Origin: Schizochytrium sp. TIO01
Taxonomy: Eukaryota; Sar; Bigyra; Thraustochytrida; Thraustochytriidae
DNA length: 64,000 nt
Direction of reading: 5' to 3'
Assembly: GCA_004764695.1 (NCBI GenBank)
Contig: SMSO01000007.1
Location: forward strand, 1,681,270-1,745,269
In this document: positions 52,127 to 63,704 of the stretch, piece by piece
Position numbering within the stretch: position 1 is the first letter of the stretch
Layout of the letters: every line of letters starts with the position of its first letter
Translations under genes and position numbers: made by a program
The notes under the pieces: generated by a model
Seen by the model: only the letters and a program-made list of their open reading frames with translations
What the model was told of the DNA's origin: nothing
Databases searched by the model: none

Positions 52127-55100
52127 TGCCGTTGCCGTTTTCGAGGCGTGAAAGACTTTGATTGACAGATGCTCATGCTGAAATTTTCCTGCAAACAAAC
52201 GACCCCAAACAAACAAACAAACAAACAAGTAATCCCTTACGATCCATGTAGTCAGCTTGCAATGTATGTACTAGTCTCGCAAGACGGATCCAAAAACTTA
52301 GTATTCTTAAACAGAGAACTAGTTGCAAATGTTCATTTTCTCTACTCTCTCTTTTGCTGCTACATTTCGATGAATGATGACGACGATGATGCTTAAAGTT
52401 TCCACTTTTTAGGGTCTCTTCGTCATCTTTTGGCCATTTCGTTGTTCTCACTACTCTCACTGTGTCTCTCTCTTAATTATATATATATTTTTTTTAATGT
52501 TTTTATCTTTTCTTTTTGTTTAACATTTTTGTTTAATTGATTTGTTTAATTTATTTATTTATCAAAGAAAAAATGGTTTTATTTTTAGATACTATGCACG
52601 ATAAAAAGGTGCCTCCTCTCGAACCGCTGGCTCGAAGCAGACATCAATTAGGTTGTTTATTTCATGAGAATAATGCGCGAAAGGCGTTGCTGTTGCTCGC
52701 GACGTTACGCCTCCCCTCTAATAAGGACCCCTGCGTCTGACTACCTGCCTAGTGATAGTGATAATGTACAACGATATCAGCCTTCTTGCTATAATGGTCA
52801 CGGTATTAGCTGATACGAGACTATCATCAACAATTTGCAAACCTTTTCGAAGCTGGGCTCAACACAATATGTGAAGCTTTTTCACTCCTACGTACTGTAG
52901 TTTTAATTCGGGGGGTGTTATGAAAAGGCTCTAGTCGTACAAATCCCAACCAATCAATTCGCAAGGCAGCACCCATTGCGCACGACGAGTATGATTTGAC
53001 CTGCCTAAGGAAAAACATTCCAAGGATTATATTTTAACCAGCGAGTTGAAGCAGCGCTCGTTTTTCTATGTAAACTCAGAACCTCGATGAGTCAATCTTC
53101 TCTCGCGACGTCAACATGAGCAGATAGGACCGAGATGAAGCTTCTAGCAAACTCTGGTCAAACTGATAAGCCCAAAACAACGTGAACACGCATTTGTCGC
53201 GCACAGCCTTTGTGTAGAGTAGAGAGAATGAAAAGGTAGCGGAGTAAATTTGGAAACAGGCTAGTAGGAATTTCCAGGTCCTCAAGTCCTGATTCATGGT
53301 CCGTCTCTAAGTTTCTTTGGGAACGAGGTAATCTCTTCTTCGTCCCCGCATTTTAGTTTTGGCACACCATGCATAGACGATGTCTTCATGAAAGTTTTGA
53401 GTTAAACAACTTTCCACGAAACGACAAGCTCAGCTCTGAGGTAGTCCTCTGTTTCCTTTTGTCATGGGCAAGATAGTGGAGAGAACGAACAATCTGCTCC
53501 TTTAAGTTTTGGAGCTATCTCTCTAGAAAGCGGGGAGTATCTTGTACCTAGGTACTACTTGTTTCTTGTGTCGTTTGGATCAACACATTACTCAACAATG
53601 TTTTCCAAAACTCGCGCCCTTTCTCGCTTTTATCGAGGGCAGTTTCCAGATGACACAGGTGTCTTTTAAACTTGTCTTTTAGTTTATTACTTCGAACTGG
53701 GTCATCATCTTTACAAGGTTTTTCTTCTATCACATATCCAAAGGTAAAGGTCGAAAATTCTCCGTTAATTTTGTTTTTGATAAACAATATGGGCGTAAGT
53801 TGCCACTGGGAGACAGCTGATGGTTTTTGTTCCGCTTCCGAGCTTAATCAAACAAGTTACGAATGCCGTGCTCCAAACCGTCCTTTTCAAGGAAATCAGA
53901 CCCTTCATCATAGATGGTGGTTTTTTCGTTTGAAGTAATCATAATTCATCATTTCAAATCAGTCAAAGTCTGAAAACAAAAGGCCAGCTAGGTGAAAGGC
54001 GACCACAGATTGAAAAGGCGGAGCAATACTTTTTTCTTTCTTTTTTGAACATATACATTTACATTTTTTTTAATTTTAAAAATTAATAATGATAATGTAT
54101 TGGTCTACTAGGCCTAGTACAGGCATGTAAAATCTAACAATACAAAAAACAATGATTGTAACTTATTTCCTCAACTCAGCAATGCAAGCTAAGACATTAC
54201 ACCTAAAATCCACGATACCTAGTACCATAGCGAGGAGCCAACGGCACTGTGCGAAACTTTGGGTGAAATCGGAAAAGGATACTCCACAGCCACTCGAAGT
54301 GAGTAAAACCAGATGAAACGCCAGCCTGTGCCGTGAACCCGCCGAAAGTGCACCGCGAGATACGGATGTAATGGATTTTCTTTTCTTTCTCAAGGCAACT
54401 GTCTCAGGCTCTTTCAAGGTTCTCTCATTGCGCGGAGTCGTAGCTACTGGAACTCGAGACACCGCATGATAGGAGAGAACTGTGAAGGAAAGAACGAGAA
54501 CGGATGGAAAAGTTGATACAATCTTACCAAAGATGAATGAATCTAGCTGCCCAGAGAACAAACTCTCCTAATGCATTAGGATTGAGTTTGTTACTTGGTA
54601 GTCTAAATTTAAGGCGTTGCTTACCGTAGTCTGTTTGAGCTTAGCGGACAACGACACCTACCATCTCAGTGCTCTCCAGGTAAACAGAATCAACTTTTGA
54701 AGTCAGAGTAAATATAGAGGAGAATGTGTGCAGCAGCCTCATACGCGAAGTCCGAAAAGGTGTCAAATATGCATATTCGCCAATAGCTCTACCTTTAACA
54801 CCAACTTTCAACATTAATAACATCAAGTAAGATCTTTCTCGCGCAATGCCCATTGTTGTTGACAGACAAAACTGAGATAGGTATGACTAATAAGTGCGAG
54901 GAATTGAGATGGATTATGTATAGTTAAGCAAAAATACTTTTATGTATCCCACCATGCTTTAAAAAAACACTAAGATACACTACCAAGAGGAAAAGTTGAT
55001 TATTCAATGTAAAATGGCAAAACCGATGGATAAATTAATATTGTACTATCTGAATTAGTACGGGAGATCCCTTTCTTTAGATCACATACAACGCTTCAGA

Positions 55101-55549
55101 ATAACCTCAACGAAGAATGAAGAATCCACATGAGCAGTCTAACTTGCAATGATGATAGTAGAGACTAGGTTTCGGAATCTAACATCCAACTACAGATGTT
55201 TGATACATTGAAGATGTCTTTCACCTAGGAATAGTACATAGAGCTAAATGTATAGAGTTGCAATTCAAATAATAAGAGCTTGGAAAAAGACCAGGTGAAC
55301 TAGTAAAAATCGAAAATAACATCCAGGCTCTTTTTTTTTTTGGCTTTGTTAATGAGCAACGAGGGAAAGATCAAAACGAATGACATACATGTCTGAGATC
55401 TTGACGTTTAATGGTTATTTGTAGTAGTTCTTTTGATTATCTATAAAGGGGGCACGCATATGTCTTGTGCCTTTTGAGCAAGTCTTGACATCTAATTTTG
55501 TTACGACATCTAATTTTGTTATCACAGGAATAAAAAACTCAAAGGCTCA
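52127..55549. other. 3.4 kb intergenic, convergent 3' ends, no supportable gene
   Basis: The region holds an AAAC repeat (52194-52228), A/T islands at 52470-52580 and 54035-54110, and short frames. The two most protein-like minus frames (53548-53787 and 54163-54561) both begin at TTG and contain no suitable ATG, so they are not called as genes. Confidence 0.5.
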
Positions 55550-58495
55550 TTACACGAGGCGATACTGGCGGGCGCCAATACCAACCATTTCACCCCAAGT
55601 CATGTGTTTTTTGAGGAAGGAAATAATAACTTCATCAACCACAATGGCCAGCTCGAAACGTTCCTGCTGAGAAACGATACCATCAATCATTTTTGCCACA
55701 CTAAAGGCGCCTGCGGGTACATTAATGCCACGATTTTCTGCGGCGCGTAAGAGCAGCATATAAGCTGTCCTCTTGTCGGGCAATTCGCCCTCCTCATTTG
55801 GTGCAATGGCTTCTGCGAAGGCATCCTCCAGACGCATCTGCAGCTCCTTTCGTTCGTCCTTCTCGGATACAGACGGGTCGCGCAGTGATGAAGTGTTAGA
55901 GAGATGAGCCACAGCCACATCCCGAAGAAGCCCACGGTTCTCTGGCGTTGAAAGTGCTGCTAAAGTCCACAAAAGTGCTTTGGTATCAGGCAAACCAATG
56001 CGGTCATATTGACCAACATCAAAAAGAATAAACTCCTCCTTGTCTGTCTCCAAATCATGGTAGAAGTTAGCATTACCAAGATGAATATCTGAGTGGATAA
56101 CACCATCCTTCACAAAAGCTTGCATAACTGTGCGATGATATTCCTCGAGCATCTTGGCGGCACGAATTTTACGCTCATCATCCTCCGCGCAGGTTGATGG
56201 GCGCTCCAAAACATTTGCAACCGAGGTTCCTCGCGCAACCTCCTCAATGATACACTTTGGAGAGTGATGCCGGACCCGCACAACATGGAACATGGGGTGT
56301 TGGCCAATCATTGTCCGTGCGAATTCACTGAGAACCTCTCCTTCGTTGAACAAGTTAAATTCTCCATAAACTAGTCGGCCCAAACGGGTGGCAACGGAAC
56401 CAAGTTCCTCAGAAGTTTCCAAAGCTCCAATCGAAGAAAGAGCTTCATCCTCAACCTGGGCACGTAAAACTACAACAGCGTACTTCGATCCATCCTCAAA
56501 CAAGGCGGAATTTGCTTGCTTTACAGAGCCTGTACCCAGACAAGGACCAACATGGGAGATTGTGGCGCGGACAGAGCTAGGGATTTGCCACCAATACTCG
56601 GTTGCTGGCATCGGTTCGTTCTTATCACGCAGGTCACCGAGCATTTTCACAAAGTCGGCCGGCATGCGCGGGTGCTCAGCAAGCATTTGCGCTAGCTTGA
56701 CAGCAACCACACCACCACTACTGAGCAGGTCACGCACGAGCTCAGCTTGGGCTTCAGGAGATGCCTCATCAAGCGGAACCCGCGCGAGCGGGTGGCGCAG
56801 AGCAGTCAGTAAGACACGGGTCTGAAGGTCACATGGCATAGCTAAGAAGATAGATTTGACCTCCTTCAAAATGTCCTCGGTGATGCGAGCGTCGCGACGC
56901 AGGGGTCCAATAAGATCATTTTCGATTGCTCTTACATATAGATCATAAGGAGACACACCACCAACTCGCGGCATGTTGCGAAGGTTACTGATAGTGGTAT
57001 TGAGTGCCTCCTTGAGCACGAATTCCTTCATGTCGGGAGAGAGGTCGTCAAAAAGCATTTTCATTTTCATAAGTGTCTTTTCAAGTGCTGTCTGGAGGAT
57101 ACCAGCGCTTTCCAGGATACGGCGTCCCGTAGGGCGCCTCCTGAGCGCCGCGGCCGCCTTGACCTTGGCGGCCACCTCATTGTTGCCTTCTGCAACACTC
57201 TCTGCATCTTGCTGCTGAGCAGTAATACTGAGGTCGTCTACAATATCTTTGACAACCAGCAAGCGCTCCCGCTCCGAAGATGGCTCAGGTTGATCGAGGA
57301 AGTGAATCAATTTGTTCACAGGTCCTGGGAAAAAAGCAATAGCTCCGATAAGTATCGATGTGAGCACGTTCGAGCTGGATTCCGGATGTTGAGGTCTTAG
57401 TCTCTCCATCATGGACCCCGGAACATATGATCCTGACGCTAGGTAGCTATCGATCTGCTCCGACAGCGCCTTGTTGCGTTCCACGGACGGGGGGTAGATC
57501 TCCCGGATAGCTTCCACGCGCTCCTCCAAAGTCTCTAGCTCCTCAACCTCTTCCACAAGTCTCTCCCGCATCAGCTTTTTTGCCGCGAGGAAAACAGTTG
57601 ACTCCGCCTTGGAGATTGCGCTTTCCACTTCATCCGCCCACCCGTGCAAGATGCTCTCCGCAGAGACCGCCATGGCTCCCGAGGCATCGCTCTTTTCAGA
57701 AGCGTCTTTGGAAACGCCATCTTCAACGTTCTTAACCTGCTTCTGTTTGGGAGCATTCTGAAGGGCTTCCTCTATCGCCCTTTGGAAAAGCACCTCGAAG
57801 TCTGGCAAATTGGGTTCAGGCAGACCTTGGTAGACGCGCATTTTAGCACGGAATGACAGTGATCCGTCGAAGGCGCGCACAGCCTTTTCAACAACAAAGG
57901 CCTCGATAGCGCTTGGGTAGCGGTCAAGAAAGATGTAAAGGGCAGTGCCGAAAATGCCGGCACCGATGAGGATTCCAGAGCTAATGAGAAAGACAGTGTG
58001 CTCGTGACGCCAGGAGTTAAAGGCATCACGGGCGGTCTTCTGGGTGTGCTGAAGCTCCTGTATGATGCTACGGGTGTCCGTTGGGTTTTCAGCAATCTTT
58101 GCAGCGAGACGCTCAAGCTCTGCGCTGCGAGAGTTCCCTGAAGAACCCTTACTACTTCCCTCGGCACCGGAGCGAGCCTTACCGAAGAGTGATCGACGCG
58201 AGCGCCATGCATGCCCAGGATTTCGCAAGACGTAGGAAGTACCGCGAGGTTGCGGGATGCAAGCAAAATGCGAGCTCCGGGAGGCCACAGAGGAACATTT
58301 CGACGGCAGCGCAAAAACTGAAACATGCGAGGACTGAGCCAGACGCGAACACGGAGAGCTCATGGCGCGCGTTTGGACTGCATTGCGAAGTTTAGGAAGA
58401 CCACCGCCCTGGCCAACTACTCGCGAGCTGGAGAGAAGAAGCTGTCCGCACGGAAGAGAGGCCAATCGTGGAGAGGAAGCAATCGTGAATCGCAT
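55550..58495 (-). CDS. ABC1/ADCK (UbiB) family atypical kinase-like protein
   Basis: A 981-residue protein. The ATG at 58495 is the first in the frame; upstream the frame runs through a CTTT repeat without an ATG. The N-terminus (MRFTIASSPRLASLP, Arg/Ser-rich, no acids) looks like a mitochondrial or plastid transit peptide. A hydrophobic segment lies at about 168-190 (FLISSGILIGAGIFGTALYI) and a weaker one near 378-392. ABC1 landmarks follow: VKLAQMLAEHP (about 600, in place of KxGQ), GTGSVKQ (about 651, in place of the Ala-rich loop), HSDIHLGNANF (about 797-807, the HxDxHxGN catalytic loop) and FDVGQYD (about 825, in place of DFG). The usual VAVK lysine is replaced (YAVVVLRAQV, about 673). 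Family members regulate coenzyme Q or plastid prenyl-lipid metabolism; membrane location in an organelle is inferred. Confidence 0.93.
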   Translation of the reverse strand: MRFTIASSPRLASLPCGQLLLSSSRVVGQGGGLPKLRNAVQTRAMSSPCSRLAQSSHVSVFALPSKCSSVASRSSHFACIPQPRGTSYVLRNPGHAWRSRRSLFGKARSGAEGSSKGSSGNSRSAELERLAAKIAENPTDTRSIIQELQHTQKTARDAFNSWRHEHTVFLISSGILIGAGIFGTALYIFLDRYPSAIEAFVVEKAVRAFDGSLSFRAKMRVYQGLPEPNLPDFEVLFQRAIEEALQNAPKQKQVKNVEDGVSKDASEKSDASGAMAVSAESILHGWADEVESAISKAESTVFLAAKKLMRERLVEEVEELETLEERVEAIREIYPPSVERNKALSEQIDSYLASGSYVPGSMMERLRPQHPESSSNVLTSILIGAIAFFPGPVNKLIHFLDQPEPSSERERLLVVKDIVDDLSITAQQQDAESVAEGNNEVAAKVKAAAALRRRPTGRRILESAGILQTALEKTLMKMKMLFDDLSPDMKEFVLKEALNTTISNLRNMPRVGGVSPYDLYVRAIENDLIGPLRRDARITEDILKEVKSIFLAMPCDLQTRVLLTALRHPLARVPLDEASPEAQAELVRDLLSSGGVVAVKLAQMLAEHPRMPADFVKMLGDLRDKNEPMPATEYWWQIPSSVRATISHVGPCLGTGSVKQANSALFEDGSKYAVVVLRAQVEDEALSSIGALETSEELGSVATRLGRLVYGEFNLFNEGEVLSEFARTMIGQHPMFHVVRVRHHSPKCIIEEVARGTSVANVLERPSTCAEDDERKIRAAKMLEEYHRTVMQAFVKDGVIHSDIHLGNANFYHDLETDKEEFILFDVGQYDRIGLPDTKALLWTLAALSTPENRGLLRDVAVAHLSNTSSLRDPSVSEKDERKELQMRLEDAFAEAIAPNEEGELPDKRTAYMLLLRAAENRGINVPAGAFSVAKMIDGIVSQQERFELAIVVDEVIISFLKKHMTWGEMVGIGARQYRLV

Positions 58496-58602
58496 CGCGA
58501 AGAAGCGCTCAGCCCGGCAGCGCCCGAGCCTGCCTTCCGCTGAGACTCGCCGAGGCTTTCTCGCTTTGCTTTGTCTTATTTTCTTCGCTTTGCTTTGCTT
58601 TG

Positions 58603-58653
<51 letters not shown>

Positions 58654-60868
58654 TGCTCCGCTTTGCTTTTTTCCTCCTTCTTTCTTTAACTAAAATATAC
58701 CTATTCTTTTCTCCTTTTATTTTTACTTTCAATTTTCAATGTCTAATCTTAAACAAAGAAAAGAAAATGAAAATAGAAAATCACAACGATAGATAGAAAC
58801 AATGCGAATAAAAAGGACATATCTGCCCTTACAAAAGCACGAATACTTTACGAATGGGCCTTCAAGGATCAATCACATTATTATTCTTTGAGGAGAATAG
58901 GAGAAAGAAAATTATTTTATTTTACTTTACTTTACTCCTCCTCAGAAAGAGCTACACAAGATGCGGCCAGTGAGACCATCGATGACCATAACGGCGTGGC
59001 TCTTGTGCGTTCTCAGACTTCGCAAGACGGCCTTCGCCTCTGCGCCAAGCCCGACGCACAGCTTCTTCTTTGCACGGCTGCGGAGGATGCCCGGCCTGCC
59101 GCTCTTGATTTCTCCCAGCAAAACCAACACGAAAGATGACGATGCTTTCTTTACTTCGTCTTTCTTTCTCGCGAGGCTCTGGGCGAATTTAATACGCGGC
59201 GGGAGGCGTATTTTATTCGACCCTATCCTACCAGATCCGCTAGCCAACCCCTAGCTGACCGCCCGCAGATAGATTAAGAGTCTGGAGTCGAGGCGCAGTA
59301 CGTTTGTGGCATTCGTCGCGGCGCTCGGAATTGCTATTGCAAAATGAGGCGCAGTGCTCTTTGCAGAAATACAAGTGGGCTGGCTGGATGGATGGCTAGC
59401 TGCCTGCATGAATGCATGAATGCATGACTGCCTGCGTTTGAGGGAGCAAGGAGGTGAAGATGGCGTTTTCGGGGCGCCTGGAAGTCCATGAATGAAGGAA
59501 TGAAGGAATGAAAAACTGTGCGGTCCAGAGCCGTAGCGGAGGCTAGAGAGTACTAGCTAGGCGCTGCTAGATGGCCATGCTCGCACAACCAATGAAGATG
59601 GCTAAAAGTTCCAAACGATGGGAAGAAGCGATGAGATAAATCACTGCTATTGGTACCTAGATATAGAAGAAGTTGCAAGCAAGCACTTTAAGCTTGGAGA
59701 ACCCTTCATGACCCTTTGTACAGTGCATAGTTTGGTGATTGCAAAAATGGCAAGCACGTGGGCTGCACTGCAATGCACTGCGTAAACTTTGATGATGATG
59801 ATGCACCACCGGAATGAGGCTAATATCATGGCGGAGCTGAAAAGAAATGAAACACCGAAACACCTTGGTACTGCAATAACTTTGAAGGGTCTGCGAGGTA
59901 ACAGGTAGGTGAAATATTTTGTCTAGAACCACGTTGGCTTGATCAAACTAGTCGATGATTGGCTAGGTGCTTGCACATTGGTGCTCTAGAGAATACAATA
60001 CCGGGTTAAGTTGTACCAGGTAACTATTATGTTGAAGGTAGTGTGGGTTCCTCGGCGCGACCTCGGAATGGGACAGTGGTATATGAAGGAAGTTCTTGCA
60101 AGATAAGGTTCATGATCTGCGAAAATCAAAGCAATGGTAACTCTCTTCACCAGGCACGCGCCCAGACCGTGTGCAGAAGCTGACGATATGTTTACTAACC
60201 TATCTTTTGGCACTTGAAGCACCACATTCTGGTACTACTGCTCCCTTAAAATTCTGCGTTGAAGCCTGGCAAACCTGACCTTGAAAGCTTCAAAGATTGC
60301 TGGCAACAGCTGTAGTAAGCTAAAGGGATTTAAGTTTTCAAGGTCCAGCAGGCAAGCTCTTGCCCAAGCGATCGCCTCATTTCGTGGAGAGTTCTTTTTA
60401 CTTTTTCTGGAGTGCCCCTCTGCATGACATGCTTTACAATTTTATCTTTTCCACTGATGAATCTTAGTCGCCGATTGTTCGCAGAGATCAGACATCAAAT
60501 CAGCCTCGACATAGTTTTCTTCTGTAAGTTTTGCTTGCTCATCGAAACTCAGCGCAGAACAAAACAACTCGAAAGGTCGAAAACTGTATTTTCAACACCT
60601 GCATTAGAAGCAGCAGCAAAATCAAACCAAAAACCTGCGTTGCGATCGCGATGCTCCTTCTATCTGCAATGAAAATTATCCTTGAATAGCAACCTCACTA
60701 GATGGTCTTCAAACAGACCTATCACGAAATACACTCCCAGCAAGCACAACAACATGAGCTCAATTGTGGAGACTTTTATGAATAGGTAAATGATCTTTTT
60801 TCCTGTACATAAATGAGTTATTTATTTCATTTTCTTCTCTTTTATTATCGATGCAACAGAAGGATCAC
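58496..60868. other. 2.4 kb upstream of ABC1K gene; one repeat, no confident gene
   Basis: This region contains the ABC1K promoter. Around 58888-59247 both strands are open and GC-rich; the minus frame (58942-59247) gives a protein-like C-terminus (AVMVIDGLTGRILCSSF) but begins at TTG with no upstream ATG. A hairpin AATACGC/GCGTATT with an 8-base loop lies at about 59194-59215. TGCATGAA and GAATGAAG mini-repeats occur at 59402-59425 and 59488-59515. The rest is unremarkable. Confidence 0.45.
58604..58653. repeat. (CTTT)n microsatellite in the 5' flank of the ABC1K gene
   Basis: About twelve perfect CTTT units, 110-160 bp upstream of the minus-strand ATG, preceded by CTTTG units. Confidence 0.96.
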
Positions 60869-61039
60869 TCACTCTATCGTCAAAGCGCCATCCTCTGCGG
60901 CCTTGACCCGCGCCAGGACGCTCTTGTGGGCCTGAGAGGCCCTCAACGGCACCTTAAAGACAGTCCTGTACGCGCCAACTATCTCATAAAGGTCCTGGGT
61001 TGTGACTTTGAAAAGGCCCGCGCGAAGCTGGTGCCTCAT
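60869..61039 (-). CDS. Small coding-like ORF (56 aa), possibly the 3' part of an interrupted gene
   Basis: An ATG-to-TGA frame of 57 codons with strong G/C preference in third positions and an ordinary soluble composition (LFKVTTQDLYEIVGAYR, then VPLRASQAHKSVLARVKAAE). The same frame continues upstream through a single TAA (61061-61063) into another 48-codon ATG frame (61062-61207, EAWHKRSLNNLKS, REQAIKICEGAPPK). The TAA lies inside AAAGTAAGC, a good 5' splice-site match. Either the two parts are exons of one small gene diverging from the MED8-like gene (start 129 bp away), or the gene is broken, or only the 56-codon piece is translated. I do not recognise the protein. Confidence 0.35.
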   Translation of the reverse strand: MRHQLRAGLFKVTTQDLYEIVGAYRTVFKVPLRASQAHKSVLARVKAAEDGALTIE

Positions 61040-61335
61040 TGCGCAGGCCGTGGCGGGAGCTTACTTTGGAGGCGCGCCTTCACATATCTTTATAGCCTGC
61101 TCACGGTTCGTGCGATCACCCCTACTCTTCAGATTATTGAGGCTGCGTTTGTGCCAAGCTTCCCGCTCAGGTGAGGTCGCCTGGAGGCTGGGGCATAAAA
61201 GTTTCATTAGTGTTGAGACTGATATTTAATCTTGACCTCGTGATTTCGAGATTGCTTTCTCCTCGAAATTAACATCAAAAGTCTGAGTCAAAGTAAATCA
61301 CAGGGAGATTTCCCAATTTCTATCGACACAAAACC

Positions 61336-62271
61336 ATGGCATCGATGCCTGGAACAGGACCTGCTGCGGGATCTGGAGATGCCACGCTGGCGATGATGCG
61401 CGAGATTAATGAGAGCGGCAAGCGTCTGCTCGGAAGCTGCATGCGATTGGCTACATCCCTCCCAGTGACGCCATTGCAATCTAAAGCGGAATGGCCTGAA
61501 TTACTAGGACACTTTAAGAATGTGGGGCAGCAGCTTGCTGAGGTAAGCAGCAGAACTGAGCGGCATCTTGAGCATGCAGTTCCTGTACCGACTGCTCCAG
61601 CAGCCTCGCAAGACGGTTCTCCCACGATGTTCATTCCAGAGCTACTTCGTACGAAGAAACCCCCAGAGCAGGAGGCTGATGAAGAGGATGTGCGAGATGC
61701 TATTGCGGGATTTCTTCCAGATAATGACCGCGAGGAAGCTCGCGAAGAGGAGGCAAGCTTGCGACTTGCCCAATTCAACTCTGCTATCTTTAAGTACAAC
61801 CGTGACCTCGATGACCTTGTGGCAAGATTCCGCGACGGTGAGCACAGGACTTCACTTAAGCGCAAGTGTGGAGAGACTGTGACGAAGTTCTCGGCAAAAC
61901 GTCGCGTGGAGCGATCACCGGTAGCGATTGACATGATCAACTTCATGTACACTGGCCAAAACAAAGTCAAGATGATTACTATGAAAAGCGATACTGGGAC
62001 CTCACCTCCTGCAACAACAACAATGTCTTCTCCTGCAAACACAACTATGCCTTCTGTACCTGCAAGTGGGGTGTCGCCAAGCGCACCCGCAGCTCAGGCC
62101 TCACAAGCTGCGGCCCCTGCGCAGGTGCGAACGCCTATACCAGCGAAACCGCAGCAGCCTATGAGACACCCTTCAAACCCTGCCGCAAATACTCAAGGCC
62201 GCCCTGGCCCTTACAATGTACCCCCTCCATCGAAACAACTGCCGCACCAACACATGCCTCCCCGACCTTGA
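61336..62271 (+). CDS. MED8: Mediator complex subunit 8-like protein
   Basis: A 311-residue protein; the ATG is in an ideal ACCATGGC context. The N-terminal helices (MREINESGKRLLGSCMRL, WPELLGHFKNVGQQLAEVSS) align in pattern with MED8 (W at the start of a helix, then xxxFxxLxxQL). The segment FIPELLRTKKPPEQE (about 97-111) matches the diagnostic VPDHLRTKPDPEVE of animal MED8. Long helices follow (EEARAEEEASLRLAQFNSAI type, charged), then a basic patch (LKRKCGETVTKFSAKRR). The C-terminal 90 residues are Pro/Ala/Gln/Thr-rich and disordered. MED8 sits in the Mediator head and links RNA polymerase II to activators. The assignment rests on motif pattern, not on a search. Confidence 0.7.
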   Translation: MASMPGTGPAAGSGDATLAMMREINESGKRLLGSCMRLATSLPVTPLQSKAEWPELLGHFKNVGQQLAEVSSRTERHLEHAVPVPTAPAASQDGSPTMFIPELLRTKKPPEQEADEEDVRDAIAGFLPDNDREEAREEEASLRLAQFNSAIFKYNRDLDDLVARFRDGEHRTSLKRKCGETVTKFSAKRRVERSPVAIDMINFMYTGQNKVKMITMKSDTGTSPPATTTMSSPANTTMPSVPASGVSPSAPAAQASQAAAPAQVRTPIPAKPQQPMRHPSNPAANTQGRPGPYNVPPPSKQLPHQHMPPRP

Positions 62272-63704
62272 GTGCTTGCATTTACATAACCCCCAAACCG
62301 TTCGATAGTATACCCTCTAATAGTTGTTTAAGCATACAGACTCTCTTCAATTGTAACCTTCTTGTTTCGGACAATGATCACAAAAGTATTCACCATAAGA
62401 TTTCAGGGTTTGCAGCTGGTGCCTCTTATTCCGCTTCTTCAAAGGAGCTCAGAATGGACCACCGTGCTCGCGTATTTTTATGTTCCTCGGTGCTATAAAC
62501 TCCTTGGATCGCCTCTTGCCCTCGCATCTGACACATCTTTCAATCACAGACGAATATCACTCCAAGACTTCACATAACTGACAAACACGTGATAACTTGG
62601 ACAGATTAACTTCTTCACTGCATGGCAGCACATTGCACAGATCAACCTTTACAATCAAACCCTCTGGATACTACTAGTTACTTATAGCTAGTTAGCTACT
62701 TAGCAATTTGCCCGCAACAGTTTATCTTGGCTTCAATCTGCCTCTTCATGCAGGACCGACCACCACTGCCACGTACGTAAGTTGCCACGACGTTGCAAAT
62801 TCACATTCGTGAACAAGCGAGCATCGACCCAACCAACCTTGCCTGCATCCCTGCCTGCCGTTGTCATCGCAACCATGATCGCTCTCGTCGTGTCCCAAGG
62901 AAAGCACTTGCAATATCCGAGCACGCACGTTTTATTCTATTGCTTCCTCTCACTTGCACGTGTCGGGCAGCGTCCGGCCATCGAACAGTCAAGGTTTACA
63001 CATACTACCTCTGCCTACTACTACCTACAGCACCCAAACGAATGATCTTCGCTACCTTAGATCACAAATATCTCGACTCCCTGTAGGTATACCCCATCGT
63101 GACTGCTCTGCTCAGTCAGCTCTATGGGCACCGAATGAACGGAAACGATGCACCTCCAAAGAATTCGCGACGACTTGAAAGGATAGACAGTTCTTGGCTT
63201 TTCCTCTGTGTCCATAATTACTCAGAATAAAATGCGCAATTACAGGAACTGGCGCAATCGATGCCCATAAAGTGCTATTAGAGTACGAGCCATTAGCGAC
63301 GACTAAGCGGCCAGGCAGTCATTCAGGAAAGGTGCCATAACTCAATCGATCGCTCAACGCCTCGGCGGTGGAGCGAGCGAGCGAGCGAGCGAGCAGTCAC
63401 GACGGCTTGCCGAGATCCGGGCCCTCAACTTCTCCGTGTGGCGGGAAGCAGCGCCCGCTCAGAGCCTTTGGTCCGCTAGGAAACACAAACAAACGACGCC
63501 CAGCTCCGCCTCTTGTCTTGTCTTGTCTTGTCTTGTCCTGTCTTGTCCTGTCCTGTTGTGGAGCCCGTCTCCATACGCAAAGAAATCAGAGGGGAAACAA
63601 ACAAGAGGAATAGCGCAAGTCTAGAACATACTTGGGCGTACGAACCGAGCTTAGGCTGGCGCTAAAATAGGTATATATTTTACGAACGTTTGTGCGTAAA
63701 CAGC
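62272..63704. other. 1.4 kb intergenic between MED8-like gene and right-edge gene
   Basis: No gene is supported. A GAGC repeat (63374-63397) and a CTTGT pentamer repeat occur. GTATATATTT (63671-63680), 25-34 bp before the next ATG, looks like a TATA element, although the distance would leave a very short leader. Confidence 0.45.
63511..63556. repeat. 5-bp tandem repeat (CTTGT/CCTGT)n
   Basis: About nine units, the last ones with T-to-C variants. Confidence 0.94.

Noticed and set aside
53548-53787. 79-codon minus frame with natural-looking composition
   Set aside because: There is no ATG at all in the frame and no splice evidence strong enough to make it an exon.
54163-54561. 132-codon minus frame between the sulfotransferase and ABC1K genes
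   Set aside because: It begins at TTG, has no early ATG and no recognised domain.
58496-58732. 79 extra Lys/Arg-rich codons upstream of the ABC1K protein
   Set aside because: They translate a CTTT microsatellite and start at TTG; the first ATG is at 58495 and gives a transit-like N-terminus.
58942-59247. 101-codon minus frame ending AVMVIDGLTGRILCSSF
   Set aside because: It begins at TTG and the only internal ATG is near the end; the opposite strand is equally open, so the coding strand cannot be decided.
61320-62042. 240-codon minus-strand frame opposite the MED8-like gene
   Set aside because: The plus strand has an ideal start context and MED8-like motifs; the minus translation is Ser/Arg-rich without a domain.
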